Notes: a model not told the origin generated them from the sequence alone. A DNA stretch of 64,000 bases from Neobacillus ginsengisoli (GCF_030813055.1 NZ_JAUSTW010000006.1:308861-372860), one strand, 5' to 3'; counted from the first letter of the stretch, positions 8,784 to 17,766 are shown. Numbers and translations are program-made.

Positions 8784-9149
8784 AACGAATTAGAAAATCC
8801 GGGAAATGTATGATTGAAAAAATAATCTGCAGCAAAAATGATTTAAATTCAGGGTGTGGATTGATGGTAATAATGGTGATTGTTGGGAAATATATGCGTT
8901 TTAGACCATTTTAAGTAATGTTTATTTATTTAGTTTAAGTTGAGCGCGGAGGGGCATACTTCTGCGCTTTTCGCTTTAAAAGGGCTTTTTGAAGTGTTTT
9001 GTTTTTTGATTTTTCAGTTAATTGGAAATATTATCGTAATATAAATGCCACAGATGTAAAAGATTTAACATCTCCCTGTTCTTTGTTTCAGAAAAATCCA
9101 TGTTAAGATTATCAAAAATTAGCAACCAAAGAACATGGAGGGTAAAAGA
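8784..9149. other. Intergenic region with weak hairpin and a promoter for the LysM-3D gene
   Basis: A hairpin with AGCGC/GCGCT ends lies at 8942-8970, followed by an irregular T-rich stretch; it may end transcription from the upstream gene. AGATGT/ACATCT form a dyad near 9052-9073. A 16-codon hydrophobic reading frame begins with the ATG at 8863 but lacks a good ribosome site. No clean WalR box (two direct TGTWAH repeats) was found. Confidence 0.4.
9006..9034 (+). promoter_or_regulatory. Candidate sigma-A promoter for LysM-3D gene
   Basis: TTGATT and TATTAT are separated by 17 bases, giving a transcript start near 9041 and a leader of about 110 bases. Confidence 0.45.
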
Positions 9150-9944
9150 ATGCTTAACAAAATTAAAACATGGATAGCAGTTGCTGTACTCTCAGGAACT
9201 GTAAGTGCTAATGTACAAGCTGCCACGGTTACTGTACAAGAGGGTGATACCCTTTGGGATCTATCACGCGTACATAATACAACAGTAGAAAATATCCAAA
9301 AATGGAACCATCTTACTACAGATCTTATTCACCCCGGTGATGTATTGACGATTGCAACAGAAAAACATTATACCGTTAAACAGAATGACACATTATGGGA
9401 TATTGCAATAGATCATCATGTAAGCGTTTTACAAATCAAGGAATGGAATAATTTAATTACCGATCTTATCCATCCCGGATTAAATCTTATAATCTTTGAT
9501 GGATTAAATACAACGAATAATGCTGTGAAAGAAAAACAAGAGCAGCCAGCTGCTCCTGTACCAAGCCCGGCATCTGCAAATGCTGAAGCTGCACCACAAG
9601 CACCAAATGGAACTGCTCCTGCTGTAAAAGCTGCATCAGTAAGTAATAAAGGCTCAAGGCAAATTACAGTGAAAGCTACAGCCTATACGGCCTCATGTGC
9701 CGGTTGTTCAGGTATTACAAAAACTGGAATTAATATTAAAGCAAACCCAAATGAAAGGGTCATCGCAGTTGACCCATCTGTCATACCGCTTGGAAGTAAA
9801 GTGTATGTTGAAGGTTTCGGTGAAGCCACCGCTGCAGATACCGGCGGAGCAATTAAGGGAAATCGAATCGATGTATTTATTCCGTCTGAACAAGATGCGT
9901 TGAATTTTGGAGTAAAACAATTAAAGGTAACAATATTAAACTAA
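9150..9944 (+). CDS. Secreted LysM-3D domain cell-wall protein, YocH-like
   Basis: A 264-residue exported wall enzyme. A signal peptide (residues 1-26, cleaved after VQAA) is followed by two LysM repeats (TVQEGDTLWDLSRV and TVKQNDTLWDIAID), which bind peptidoglycan, then an Ala/Pro-rich linker and a C-terminal 3D domain. The three Asp residues that name the domain are visible in IAVDPSVIPLG, ATAADTGG and NRIDVF; 3D domains are related to lytic transglycosylases. The ATG at 9150 has GGAGGG nine bases upstream; an upstream ATG at 9135 lies within that ribosome site. YocH in B. subtilis is controlled by WalKR, but no clear WalR box is visible here. Confidence 0.88.
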   Translation: MLNKIKTWIAVAVLSGTVSANVQAATVTVQEGDTLWDLSRVHNTTVENIQKWNHLTTDLIHPGDVLTIATEKHYTVKQNDTLWDIAIDHHVSVLQIKEWNNLITDLIHPGLNLIIFDGLNTTNNAVKEKQEQPAAPVPSPASANAEAAPQAPNGTAPAVKAASVSNKGSRQITVKATAYTASCAGCSGITKTGINIKANPNERVIAVDPSVIPLGSKVYVEGFGEATAADTGGAIKGNRIDVFIPSEQDALNFGVKQLKVTILN

Positions 9945-10056
9945 GTTGCATTCCTGTAAGTTTTTTCAAAAGGCTCTCATTTGGTGCAGCTTAACAGAGA
10001 ATATCAGGATTTTATCAGCAAATCATAAAGCTATAGTTAGTTCTTAAATCACATTT

Positions 10057-10102
10057 AAAAAAGTACCTCATTCCTAAAAATTCAGGAGTGAGGTACTTTT
10101 GT
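10057..10102. terminator. Bidirectional intrinsic terminator
   Basis: AAGTACCTCATTCCT (10061-10075) pairs with AGGAGTGAGGTACTT (10084-10098), one G-U, flanked by A and T runs; it lies between convergent genes. Confidence 0.88.
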
Positions 10103-10163
10103 GTTAAGCAATATACTTAGTGAGTTTATAAAAAAGCTAAATCTGATATCATACTACATTCAG

Positions 10164-11408
10164 TTAGTGAAAAATATGAACTTGCTTCCAGTGAATGCCG
10201 CCATCTAATGTGGTATACATCGCACTTGGTTTTGAATTTTCAGTAGTGATCCACCAACCGTGATTCGCATCTGCCATCGCTAAATAAGCTTCACCATAGC
10301 CTTCTAACGTCACGTTGCTATTCACCCATGTTTTTCCTCCATCTTTCGTCCATCCAATGGAATTCTGCTTATCGCAGGCAGGGCATGAACCACCCATGAA
10401 AGCTACTTGTGGATTTATTACATAAAGAGGTCCGGGTTTCGACCCTTTATTGAAAGGTCCTTTATTATACTCTTGGCTAAATCCAGGTGCCGGTCCGCCG
10501 CCTGCAGTGGAATTAGCTATGACTGTCTTCCATGAGTTTCCACCATCGGTTGTATGGAAAACGGAGTAAGAGGTTTGCGTCATTCCGGTACCACCGATTA
10601 GTTCAATCCAAGCATCATTCGTTCCTGCCGAGCGAATTAACGCTCCAGCTAGAGGGGATAAAAGAGTTTTGGTTATAACAGTTTTCCACGATTTTCCGCC
10701 ATCTATCGTTCTTTTAACATAAAATACGTTATTACTTTGGGTTACCGCCCAACCATTTTTCACATCGTGAAAATAGGCGTCACCGACCATGTTTTTAGGT
10801 GTTGGCAGTGAATGCCATGTTTTCCCGCCATCTTGTGAAAAGTCATTTCCACTAAGAGCAGTAGTTTTTGAAGTGAAATGAAGATAAGCATTATTTGGTG
10901 TTGTTCCGACTATCACCCAGTGAAGGCCGCCATCACCGGATTGCAGCAGCCTTGAATTCGTAGCGCCTTGGTTCATAGTAACCCATACATCTGAATGATT
11001 TAGCGCAAATATTTGCTGAACTGTTCCGCTTCCATGATAAACAACCGCCCATTTTTTTCCTTCGGAAGTTGTTTTTGCGATCCAGCCGTTACCGCCGACC
11101 CATCCTGTATTGAAATCGGCTAATCTAACAGCGGTGACCATGCTCATATTAATATCTCCGGGTGCTGGGATAGTCGGTGAATTTGGGGGCGTTTTACTGG
11201 AATTCGTTGATGTTCCGGAAGATGGACTCGAACCGACATTTGTATTTTTTGATGAAGAGTTTGAATTGGCTGTTTGCTGACTGGCTTGCTTGTTACTTTC
11301 TGTGGTTACATTACTCGTTTGACTCGCATTTTGGCTGTCTCGGAATCCGCATCCGGCAAGTACAACCGAAAGACCTAAAAACATGATCATGATCTTATTT
11401 TTCAACAT
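10164..11408 (-). CDS. Asp-box (BNR/Ycf48-like) beta-propeller lipoprotein
   Basis: A 414-residue surface lipoprotein. The signal peptide ends in lipobox VLAGC, followed by a long Ser/Asn/Thr-rich tether (about residues 25-85). The rest has about seven repeats ending in Asp-box-like motifs, for example SQDGGKTW, TIDGGKSW, TTDGGNSW, TKDGGKTW and TLDGGIHW, which mark the hairpins of sialidase-type or Ycf48-type propellers. No sialidase catalytic Arg triad or RIP motif is evident, so a binding or scaffolding role is more likely than glycosidase activity. Ribosome site GGGAGG precedes the ATG. Monocistronic; function unknown. Confidence 0.75.
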   Translation of the reverse strand: MLKNKIMIMFLGLSVVLAGCGFRDSQNASQTSNVTTESNKQASQQTANSNSSSKNTNVGSSPSSGTSTNSSKTPPNSPTIPAPGDINMSMVTAVRLADFNTGWVGGNGWIAKTTSEGKKWAVVYHGSGTVQQIFALNHSDVWVTMNQGATNSRLLQSGDGGLHWVIVGTTPNNAYLHFTSKTTALSGNDFSQDGGKTWHSLPTPKNMVGDAYFHDVKNGWAVTQSNNVFYVKRTIDGGKSWKTVITKTLLSPLAGALIRSAGTNDAWIELIGGTGMTQTSYSVFHTTDGGNSWKTVIANSTAGGGPAPGFSQEYNKGPFNKGSKPGPLYVINPQVAFMGGSCPACDKQNSIGWTKDGGKTWVNSNVTLEGYGEAYLAMADANHGWWITTENSKPSAMYTTLDGGIHWKQVHIFH

Positions 11409-11555
11409 ATTGTTCCTCCCATTTATTTATTTTTAACATTAGACTTATTTTATTCAAGAGAGTTACACTTTGCTTTGCCTAAATGCAAGTATGCTAACTT
11501 TTTTAATATTGCTGCCTTCAGTACATCTATATTTAAGTTTAAAAACTTAATGCCA

Positions 11556-11639
11556 TGTTAATTTATCTATCATCATCTAATTTTATTAATTTAATTTCCA
11601 GAAAAATCAGTTGACTAAAATCAAAATTCTCCATATAAT
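11556..11639 (+). promoter_or_regulatory. Promoter of the amtB operon with a TnrA-like site
   Basis: TTGACT at 11611-11616 and TATAAT at 11634-11639 are separated by exactly 17 bases. Upstream, TGTTAATTTATCTATCA at 11556-11572 matches the TnrA consensus TGTNANAWWWTNTNACA at 10 of 12 fixed positions. The site centre is about 80 bases before the expected transcript start, farther than the usual activating position near -50, so TnrA control is tentative; the core promoter is strong. Confidence 0.55.
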
Positions 11640-11674
11640 CAGGAAAAGTAACATTTGATGTGAGGAGATATGAC

Positions 11675-12088
11675 ATGGTTGTTGTGGATGAATTTTATCA
11701 TGCTATAATATTTAGTTTTGCATCAGAAGAAATAGTGAAAATATTGCAGAAAATAAAGGATCAAAAGGAAAACGAAGTTCTTCTTATAAAGGATAAAATT
11801 ATTAAATACGAGGAAAAAAGAAGAACTCATGAAGCTTGGTATCAATCCTTACCTGCCATTAAAAAATTTTTTACAGGCCGTCCTCCGAGCCATCATCAAG
11901 CAGTTGAATACCTTGTAAATGTAAAACAAAGATTAAGTACGATTGAAGAAATTAAAAAACGCATAATTGAATTAGATAGAATTATAGATTTGGTAGAAAA
12001 AGAACCTGAGCAAGAACAGCTAATATTACCACATGACATTGTCGAAGATATCAAACAATTGAAGGAATCGGGGGGATCCCACCAATGA
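11675..12088 (+). CDS. Small coiled-coil protein coupled to ammonium transporter
   Basis: A 137-residue, highly charged, largely helical cytoplasmic protein with no signal or membrane segment. Heptad-like Leu/Ile spacing runs through residues about 15-50 and 85-115; the middle holds SLPAIKKFFTGRPPSHHQ. I do not recognise the family; it is not a PII (GlnK) protein, which would show the T-loop and B-loop motifs. ATG at 11675 has GAGGAG seven bases upstream. Its stop overlaps the amtB start in ATGA, so synthesis of the two proteins is coupled and an interaction with the transporter is a reasonable inference. Confidence 0.75.
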   Translation: MVVVDEFYHAIIFSFASEEIVKILQKIKDQKENEVLLIKDKIIKYEEKRRTHEAWYQSLPAIKKFFTGRPPSHHQAVEYLVNVKQRLSTIEEIKKRIIELDRIIDLVEKEPEQEQLILPHDIVEDIKQLKESGGSHQ

Positions 12089-13380
12089 CCATTCAAGCCT
12101 TACATTCCGGCCTGGACACAATATGGGTAGTGCTAACAGCAGCAATGATTCTTTTAATGGAAGGCGGCTTCGCACTGCTCGAAGCGGGATTTGTCCGCTC
12201 GAAAAATAGCGTAAACATTATTATGAAAGTTTTTGCTGATATCACTATTGGAACGCTTTGTTATTATTTAATTGGCTTTGCATTAATGTACGGTGCTGAT
12301 TATTTTGGGATAATCGGTAAGAATGGATTTATGCTAAAAGGCAATTTTTCTTACTTACATTTATCTATTTCATCTGATACTTTTTGGTTATTCCAAGCAG
12401 CCTTCGTGATTGCTGTCATTTCAATTGTTTCCGGTGCAGTCGCAGAAAGGATTAATTTTCGCGCCTATCTGCTTTATGTCATATTAATGACCGCGCTTAT
12501 CTATCCAATTGCCGGCCATTGGGTATGGGGCGGAGGCTGGTTAGGAAAGCTGGGTATGGAGGATTTTGCCGGTTCTGCTGTTATTCACGCATTGGGAGGC
12601 TTTTCAGCGTTAGCAGCTGCGATCCTGATTGGTCCCAGAAAGGGGAAATTTACTTCTAAGGAAGGCTCATCCATTGCCTTGCCAAGTAATTTACCGCTTG
12701 CATCAGTAGGAGCCTTTTTATTATGGTTCGGCTGGTTTGGATTTAATGCGGGAAGCACTTTAACTGCGACAGATGTGCGTATCGGTCATATCGCTATTGT
12801 GACAATGCTATCCGCAGCAGCAGGTGGAGCTGCTACCTTGATTTACACCCTATTCCGTTACGGTCGATCTGATGCGCCATCAGTCATTAATGGTTCCCTT
12901 GCCGGTCTGGTAGGAATTACTGCGGGATGTGCATTTGTCAGTGATCAGTCGGCCATTTTAATTGGCATCATATCCGGTTTGTTGATGATGGCTGCTACGA
13001 ATTGGTTAGAAGCCAAACAAATCGATGATCCGGTTGGAGCATTTCCAGTACATGCTGTTTCAGGTATATGGGGTACAATAGCTGTGGGCTTATTCGCCAC
13101 AAAGGGCGGACTCTTCACTGGAGGCGGATGGCACTTATTGGGGGTACAATTTTTGGGTCTAGTTGTTTTATGTTCCTGGGGATTTTTATTAACGTGGATA
13201 GGATTAAAGGTTATTAATTTATGGGTTCCTATTCGCGCAACCGACGATGAAGAGGAAGTTGGCTTGGATATTAGTTATCATGGAATCATGGCGACACATA
13301 CTTCTCCGGAATTTATCAATGTAGAAGATTATTTTGCCAATCAAGAAAAAGCAACTTTTAAGCACTCAAAGCACTCATAG
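12085..13380 (+). CDS. amtB: Ammonium transporter AmtB/NrgA
   Basis: A 431-residue Amt/Rh-family channel for ammonium uptake with about eleven membrane helices. The pore twin histidines appear in VIHALGGFSALAAA and GAFPVHAVSGIWGT, and family segments GGFALLEAGFVRSKN, GAVAERINF and GHWVWGGGWLGKLGMEDFAGS are intact. The cytoplasmic tail ends FINVEDYF followed by a Lys/His-rich stretch. It overlaps the preceding coiled-coil gene by the ATGA junction. No glnK gene is next to it, unlike the usual amtB-glnK or nrgA-nrgB arrangement. Confidence 0.95.
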   Translation: MTIQALHSGLDTIWVVLTAAMILLMEGGFALLEAGFVRSKNSVNIIMKVFADITIGTLCYYLIGFALMYGADYFGIIGKNGFMLKGNFSYLHLSISSDTFWLFQAAFVIAVISIVSGAVAERINFRAYLLYVILMTALIYPIAGHWVWGGGWLGKLGMEDFAGSAVIHALGGFSALAAAILIGPRKGKFTSKEGSSIALPSNLPLASVGAFLLWFGWFGFNAGSTLTATDVRIGHIAIVTMLSAAAGGAATLIYTLFRYGRSDAPSVINGSLAGLVGITAGCAFVSDQSAILIGIISGLLMMAATNWLEAKQIDDPVGAFPVHAVSGIWGTIAVGLFATKGGLFTGGGWHLLGVQFLGLVVLCSWGFLLTWIGLKVINLWVPIRATDDEEEVGLDISYHGIMATHTSPEFINVEDYFANQEKATFKHSKHS

Positions 13381-13420
13381 GAGTGCTCAGGCTGTCGAAA
13401 AACTTTCGATAGCCTTTTAT
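13367..13420 (+). terminator. amtB terminator
   Basis: AGGCTGTCGAAA (13389-13400) pairs with TTTCGATAGCCT (13404-13415) apart from one mismatch, then TTTTA. Just before it AGCACTC/GAGTGCT forms a smaller hairpin with the amtB stop codon in its loop. Confidence 0.8.
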
Positions 13421-13494
13421 TTTATCCATTTCCTTTAACATTTCACCGCGTTAATTTGTTATAATATTATTAATATATAGGTTTTTCAACAAGT

Positions 13495-13556
13495 CTGTTG
13501 ATTTGCGCTCCAGGACCTCCCCACGGAAAGCGAGTGCCCGGAGCGGAAATCAACAG
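13495..13556. repeat. Palindromic intergenic repeat, short form
   Basis: CTGTTGATTTGCGCTCC at the left end is complementary to GGAGCGGAAATCAACAG at the right end except for one base. The interior (ACCTCCCCACGGAAAGCGAG) resembles the inverse of the larger element at 32672-32806, whose ends also read GTTGATTTCCGCTCC. I infer two members of one GC-rich repeat family, this one internally deleted. Confidence 0.75.
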
Positions 13557-13617
13557 GCCAGTTAGCAGAGACAATATTTTAATAAAAAATCGGTAATTTA
13601 GATTCAGACAAGATAAA

Positions 13618-13678
13618 AGATTGCCGAGAAAAATATCCTTTCTCGACAATCTGAGCATTCATAAGAGTGCTTTTTTTT
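13618..13678 (+). terminator. Tandem hairpins ending in a T run
   Basis: AGATTG.CGAGAAA (13618-13631) pairs with TTTCTCG.CAATCT (13639-13652). It is followed by AGCATTC/GAGTGCT with an ATAA loop and eight T residues (13654-13678). The second hairpin repeats the one spanning the amtB stop codon with one base changed in the stem. Confidence 0.65.
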
Positions 13679-13692
13679 ATCGATAAATTGAA

Positions 13693-13758
13693 GACATAGC
13701 CCCACACGAGAACTTTGGAAGATTTATAAATATAGAAGAGTACATCAATAATATTTAA
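13693..13758 (+). pseudogene. Remnant of a second ammonium-transporter C-terminus
   Basis: Translated in frame, this stretch reads DIAPHENFGRFINIEEYINN followed by Ile and a stop. It resembles the tail of the intact AmtB upstream (IMATHTSPEFINVEDYFANQ), with FIN-(I/V)-E-(E/D)-Y conserved at the same distance from the end. A stop lies three codons before it, so no transporter body remains. I read it as what is left of a tandem amtB paralogue after deletion; the match is short, so this is moderate evidence only. Confidence 0.5.
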
Positions 13759-13761
13759 AAG

Positions 13762-13794
13762 GGTAGGCTGAAATGAAATCAGCCTATTTTTTTA
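13762..13794 (+). terminator. Intrinsic terminator after the amtB remnant
   Basis: TAGGCTGA (13764-13771) pairs with TCAGCCTA (13779-13786), followed by seven T residues. Confidence 0.85.
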
Positions 13795-14040
13795 CATTGA
13801 AATAACTTTTTTATAATCCGTAAAAAGTAAAATTTTATAAATGGCATATAAGAAACTATGTCGAATTAACGCTTTAAAGCAGATAAGACTAATTTATCTA
13901 AAAAAAATTTTTATTCATTCGACAAAAAATGACAAAACTGAATATTTTAATGTGTCATAATAATCTTAAAATTTATTATATTATGATATTATATGAAGCA
14001 GGGGAATTTAAAATAATTAAAATTTCAGGTAGGTGTAAAT

Positions 14041-15054
14041 GTGAGTAATCAACCTATTCTACAAATTAATGACTTGAAGGTTGCATTCCAATCAGGGAAA
14101 AAATCCGTTCCCGCTGTTGATGGAATAAGTTTTGAACTGAAAAAAGGCGAAATTTTAGGGATTGTTGGCGAATCCGGCAGCGGGAAAAGTGTCACCTCCT
14201 TAACTGCTATGGGTCTAATACCTTCTCCGCCGGGTAAAATCGAAAAAGGTGAAATCATTTTTGACGGAAAAGATTTAACGGGTTTATCCGAAAAGGACTG
14301 GCGAAAAATTCGAGGAAATCAGATTTCAATGATTTTCCAAGAACCCATGACATCATTGAATCCATTGTTTACGATAGGAAATCAGCTTAAGGAAGCTATC
14401 TCTCTACATACAAAACTTTCTAAGGCGGAAGTAAAGGTCCGGAGTATTGAATTGCTAAGATTGGTTGGAATTCCACGGGCGGAAGGAATCCTTCAAGAGT
14501 ATCCGCATCAGTTATCCGGCGGAATGCGGCAACGGGTTATGATTGCGATGGCAATGGCTTGCAATCCTAAAGTGTTAATTGCGGACGAGCCGACAACCGC
14601 ACTTGATGTTACCATTCAGGCGCAAATCCTTGCGCTAATGAAGGACTTGAATAAAAAAACAGACACATCCATCATTCTAATCACCCATGATTTAGGAGTA
14701 GTTGCGGAAATATGTGAACGGGTTATTGTTATGTATTCCGGACAAATCGTCGAACAGGGAGACGTTAAGACCATCCTGAAAGATCCGCAGCATCCTTATA
14801 CCAAGGGACTTCTGAGATCTGTTCCGGATTTAAGAGGGAAAAAGGACCGTCTATACAGTATTCCCGGAAGCGTACCGGCACCCGGAACCATTAAAAAGGG
14901 CTGCAGATTTGCTGCAAGATGTGCAGAATCCTTTGGTCAATGCCATGAAGATACCCCGGCTCTATATAAAACAGAAAAATTAGGGCATGTGGTTCGATGT
15001 TTCTTACATGCAGTTAAAGAGGGGAGTGACCAACATGCCGGAGTTACTTCTTGA
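14041..15054 (+). CDS. Oligopeptide ABC importer ATPase, OppD/AppD-like
   Basis: A 337-residue ATP-binding subunit that drives peptide uptake with the F subunit. Walker A GESGSGKS (about residues 42-49), Q-loop [11 protein letters not shown], signature LSGGMRQR, Walker [15 protein letters not shown] and the H-loop ITHDLG are all present. The C-terminal extension with CRFAARC and a later Cys pair is typical of OppD/DppD and is an Fe-S or metal-binding segment in some members. Start is GTG at 14041 after AGGTAGGTG. It is first of five genes in order D-F-A-B-C, as in B. subtilis app. A 20-base overlap with the next gene suggests coupling. Confidence 0.92.
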   Translation: MSNQPILQINDLKVAFQSGKKSVPAVDGISFELKKGEILGIVGESGSGKSVTSLTAMGLIPSPPGKIEKGEIIFDGKDLTGLSEKDWRKIRGNQISMIFQEPMTSLNPLFTIGNQLKEAISLHTKLSKAEVKVRSIELLRLVGIPRAEGILQEYPHQLSGGMRQRVMIAMAMACNPKVLIADEPTTALDVTIQAQILALMKDLNKKTDTSIILITHDLGVVAEICERVIVMYSGQIVEQGDVKTILKDPQHPYTKGLLRSVPDLRGKKDRLYSIPGSVPAPGTIKKGCRFAARCAESFGQCHEDTPALYKTEKLGHVVRCFLHAVKEGSDQHAGVTS

Positions 15055-16003
15055 GGTAAATGGTCTGAAAAAATATTTCCCGATTACGGGTGGCCTACTA
15101 GGCGGCAAAAAAGGTGAAGTGAAAGCGGTTGACGATGTCTCCTTCTACGTCAAAAAAGGCGAGACATTGGGAATCGTAGGTGAAAGCGGTTGTGGGAAGT
15201 CTACAACAGGCAGGCTCCTTATGAGATTAATAGAAGCAAGTGAAGGAAAGATTGTTTTTGAGGATAAAGAGATTACGAGCATGTCAAAGTCGGAGTTACG
15301 AAGAACCCGCAGAGATATCCAAATGGTGTTTCAAGATCCATATGCTTCGTTAAATCCGCGGCATTCCGTTGAACAGATTCTTGAAGAACCTCTTATTGTA
15401 CATGGAATAGGAACGAAAGAGGAACGAAGGAAACAAGTGAGAGAGATGCTCGAGGTAGTAGGCTTAAGCAGCTACCATGCAAGGCGGTATCCACACCAAT
15501 TCAGCGGCGGGCAGCGTCAACGGATTGGGATTGCAAAAGCGTTGATGACGAAACCGAAACTAATTATAGCTGATGAACCTGTATCAGCACTTGATGTTTC
15601 CATCCAGGCTCAAGTACTTAACCTTATGAAAGATATTCAAAAGGAATTTCAGCTAACATACATATTCATTGCTCATGATTTAGGGGTAGTCCGTCACATA
15701 AGCGATCGTGTTGGTGTGATGTATTTAGGCAGATTAATAGAATTAGCTGAAAGTGAAGAGCTTTATGATAACCCTAAGCACCCGTATACCAAGGCACTCC
15801 TTTCGGCGGTGCCGATACCGGACCCTGATATCAAAAGGGAAACAATTTTAATCCAGGGTGAACTTCCAAGCCCTGCAAATCCTCCATCCGGTTGTGCATT
15901 CCATACAAGATGCTCACAATGCATGGATATTTGCAAAACGACTAGGCCTGAGGAGCGTAATCTCAATGGTCATTATGTGGCATGTCACTTGTATAACGAG
16001 TAA
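15035..16003 (+). CDS. Oligopeptide ABC importer ATPase, OppF/AppF-like
   Basis: A 322-residue partner ATPase. Motifs: Walker A GESGCGKST, Q-loop VFQDPYASLNPR, signature FSGGQRQR, Walker B LIIADEPVSALDVS, H-loop IAHDLG, and a C-terminal CAFHTRC-type cysteine segment. The ATG at 15035 has GAGGGGAG upstream; a longer frame from 14987 lacks a ribosome site. It overlaps the end of the D subunit by 20 bases and is followed by the binding-protein gene 53 bases downstream. Confidence 0.92.
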   Translation: MPELLLEVNGLKKYFPITGGLLGGKKGEVKAVDDVSFYVKKGETLGIVGESGCGKSTTGRLLMRLIEASEGKIVFEDKEITSMSKSELRRTRRDIQMVFQDPYASLNPRHSVEQILEEPLIVHGIGTKEERRKQVREMLEVVGLSSYHARRYPHQFSGGQRQRIGIAKALMTKPKLIIADEPVSALDVSIQAQVLNLMKDIQKEFQLTYIFIAHDLGVVRHISDRVGVMYLGRLIELAESEELYDNPKHPYTKALLSAVPIPDPDIKRETILIQGELPSPANPPSGCAFHTRCSQCMDICKTTRPEERNLNGHYVACHLYNE

Positions 16004-16056
16004 GATGCTGCGTTTATGATAAAAAATAATAAGAGAAAATGGGGGAAAAAGAGCTC

Positions 16057-17670
16057 ATGAAGAGAACAATGAAATTGCTTTTGATTTCAATTCTGGCTAT
16101 CAGCATGTTCCTTGTAGGCTGCAGTAGCCAATCTAGCAAGACTTCAACTAATGGCGATTCAAAGTCTAGCAGTACGCCGAAAAAAGATACACTTGTATAC
16201 GGCCGCGGCGGTGACTCCACATCTCTAGACCCAATTACTTCAACTGAAGGAGAAACCTTTAAGGTTACGAAAAACATTTTTGAAACACTTGTAAATTATG
16301 GAGACCAGGATACAACTTTACATCCGGGACTTGCTGAAAAGTGGGATGTTTCTGCGGATAGTCTGACTTACACCTTCCACCTTCGCCAGGGAGTAAAATT
16401 CCAGGATGGCACAGACTTCAATGCAGATGCGGTCGTATTTAACTTCGATCGCTGGATGAACGGTGACGAGAAGCAATTCCCTTATTACACAATGTTTGGC
16501 GGATATAAAAAAGATGATGGACATGTTATCAAAGAAGTAAAAGCACTGGATACAAATACAGTCCAGTTTGTATTAAAAAGACCACAGGCACCGTTCCTTA
16601 AAAACTTGGCAATGTCTGCATTTGGGATTGCAAGCCCAACAGCTGTTAAGAAATATGGCGACAAATTCAGAGAAAATCCTGTCGGTACCGGACCATTCAA
16701 ATTCGTTGAGTGGAAGCAAAATGACCGGATTACTCTTGAAAAGAACCCTAATTACTGGCAAAAAGGCTTACCTAAGTTAAACAAAGTTATTTTCCGTGTT
16801 ATTCCTGAAAACACAGCAAGACTTAATGCCCTTTCAAATGGCGAAATTGATGTGATGGACGGTCTAAACAATTCAGATGAGGCTACCGTTAAGGCTAACG
16901 ACAAACTTCAAGTTATCAAGCGCCCATCCATGAATGTAGGCTATTTAGGTTTCACCGTAACTCGTAAACCATTTGACAACAAGCTTGTCCGTGAAGCTCT
17001 TAACTATGCAGTTGATAAAAAATCAATTATCGACGCATTCTACGGCGGTCAGGCAGTTGCTGCCAAAAACCCAATGCCTCCTTCCATTGAAGGATATGAC
17101 GATGCAGTTGATGCTTATCCATATGATTTGGAGAAGGCGAAACAATTATTGGCACAAGCAGGTTATCCAAATGGATTTAGCATGAATTTATGGGCTATGC
17201 CTGTAGCTCGTCCGTATATGCCTGAAGGAATGAAGGTTGCTGAGGTTATCCAGGCAAGCTTCGCTAAAATCGGTGTTAAAGCTAAAATTCAAACTGTTGA
17301 CTGGGCTACTTACTTGCAGAATGCAGCAAAGGGCGATTTTGATGCCTATATGCTAGGTTGGACAGGAGACAATGGAGATCCTGATAACTTCTTATATACA
17401 CTGCTCGACAAAGACAGCATTGGAGCTAATAACTATTCCCGATACAGCAGCGACCAGTTACATGACATTTTAATTAAAGCGCAGACTGAAACTGATCAAG
17501 CTAAGCGTAATGATCTATACAAGCAAGCTCAAGTCATCATCCACGATGATGCTCCATGGGTTCCGCTTGTTCACTCAACTCCGCTATTGGCAGCATCTAA
17601 AGACGTTATCAATTACTTGCCGCACCCAACCGGTTCTGATCTTTTAAGCAATGTTGAATTTAAAAACTAA
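16057..17670 (+). CDS. Peptide-binding lipoprotein of the ABC importer (SBP family 5)
   Basis: A 537-residue extracellular solute-binding protein. The signal peptide MKRTMKLLLISILAIS leads to lipobox FLVGC at Cys18, then a Ser/Lys tether. The mature part has the family-5 segments GDSTSLDPITS, LRQGVKFQDGTDFNADAV, NPVGTGPFKFVEW and VREALNYAVDKKSI. ATG at 16057 follows GGGGGAAA. It recognises the substrate for the ATPases and permeases around it; whether dipeptides, longer peptides or another compound is not deducible. A hairpin follows it inside the operon. Confidence 0.92.
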   Translation: MKRTMKLLLISILAISMFLVGCSSQSSKTSTNGDSKSSSTPKKDTLVYGRGGDSTSLDPITSTEGETFKVTKNIFETLVNYGDQDTTLHPGLAEKWDVSADSLTYTFHLRQGVKFQDGTDFNADAVVFNFDRWMNGDEKQFPYYTMFGGYKKDDGHVIKEVKALDTNTVQFVLKRPQAPFLKNLAMSAFGIASPTAVKKYGDKFRENPVGTGPFKFVEWKQNDRITLEKNPNYWQKGLPKLNKVIFRVIPENTARLNALSNGEIDVMDGLNNSDEATVKANDKLQVIKRPSMNVGYLGFTVTRKPFDNKLVREALNYAVDKKSIIDAFYGGQAVAAKNPMPPSIEGYDDAVDAYPYDLEKAKQLLAQAGYPNGFSMNLWAMPVARPYMPEGMKVAEVIQASFAKIGVKAKIQTVDWATYLQNAAKGDFDAYMLGWTGDNGDPDNFLYTLLDKDSIGANNYSRYSSDQLHDILIKAQTETDQAKRNDLYKQAQVIIHDDAPWVPLVHSTPLLAASKDVINYLPHPTGSDLLSNVEFKN

Positions 17671-17676
17671 CTAGTT

Positions 17677-17706
17677 AAAGGGGGAGGGAGCTTTGCCTCC
17701 CCTTTT
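17677..17706 (+). terminator. Hairpin with T run between binding-protein and permease genes
   Basis: AAAGGGGGAGG pairs with CCTCCCCTTTT over 11 bases with one G-U. Placed inside the operon, it probably works as a partial terminator or 3' stabiliser so that the binding protein is made in excess over the permeases. Confidence 0.7.
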
Positions 17707-17766
17707 GTTAGTAAAAAGGAACTCTCGGTATTTACTATATATGTTTTGAAAAAGAGGTGAGCTTAC

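Noticed and set aside
9045..9110. WalR box before the LysM-3D gene
   Set aside because: TGTAAA and related hexamers occur, but no pair of direct TGTWAH repeats with five-base spacing was found.
13618..13660. CRISPR-like repeat or insertion-sequence end
   Set aside because: There is a single hairpin, with no regular repetition, no transposase and no target duplication visible.
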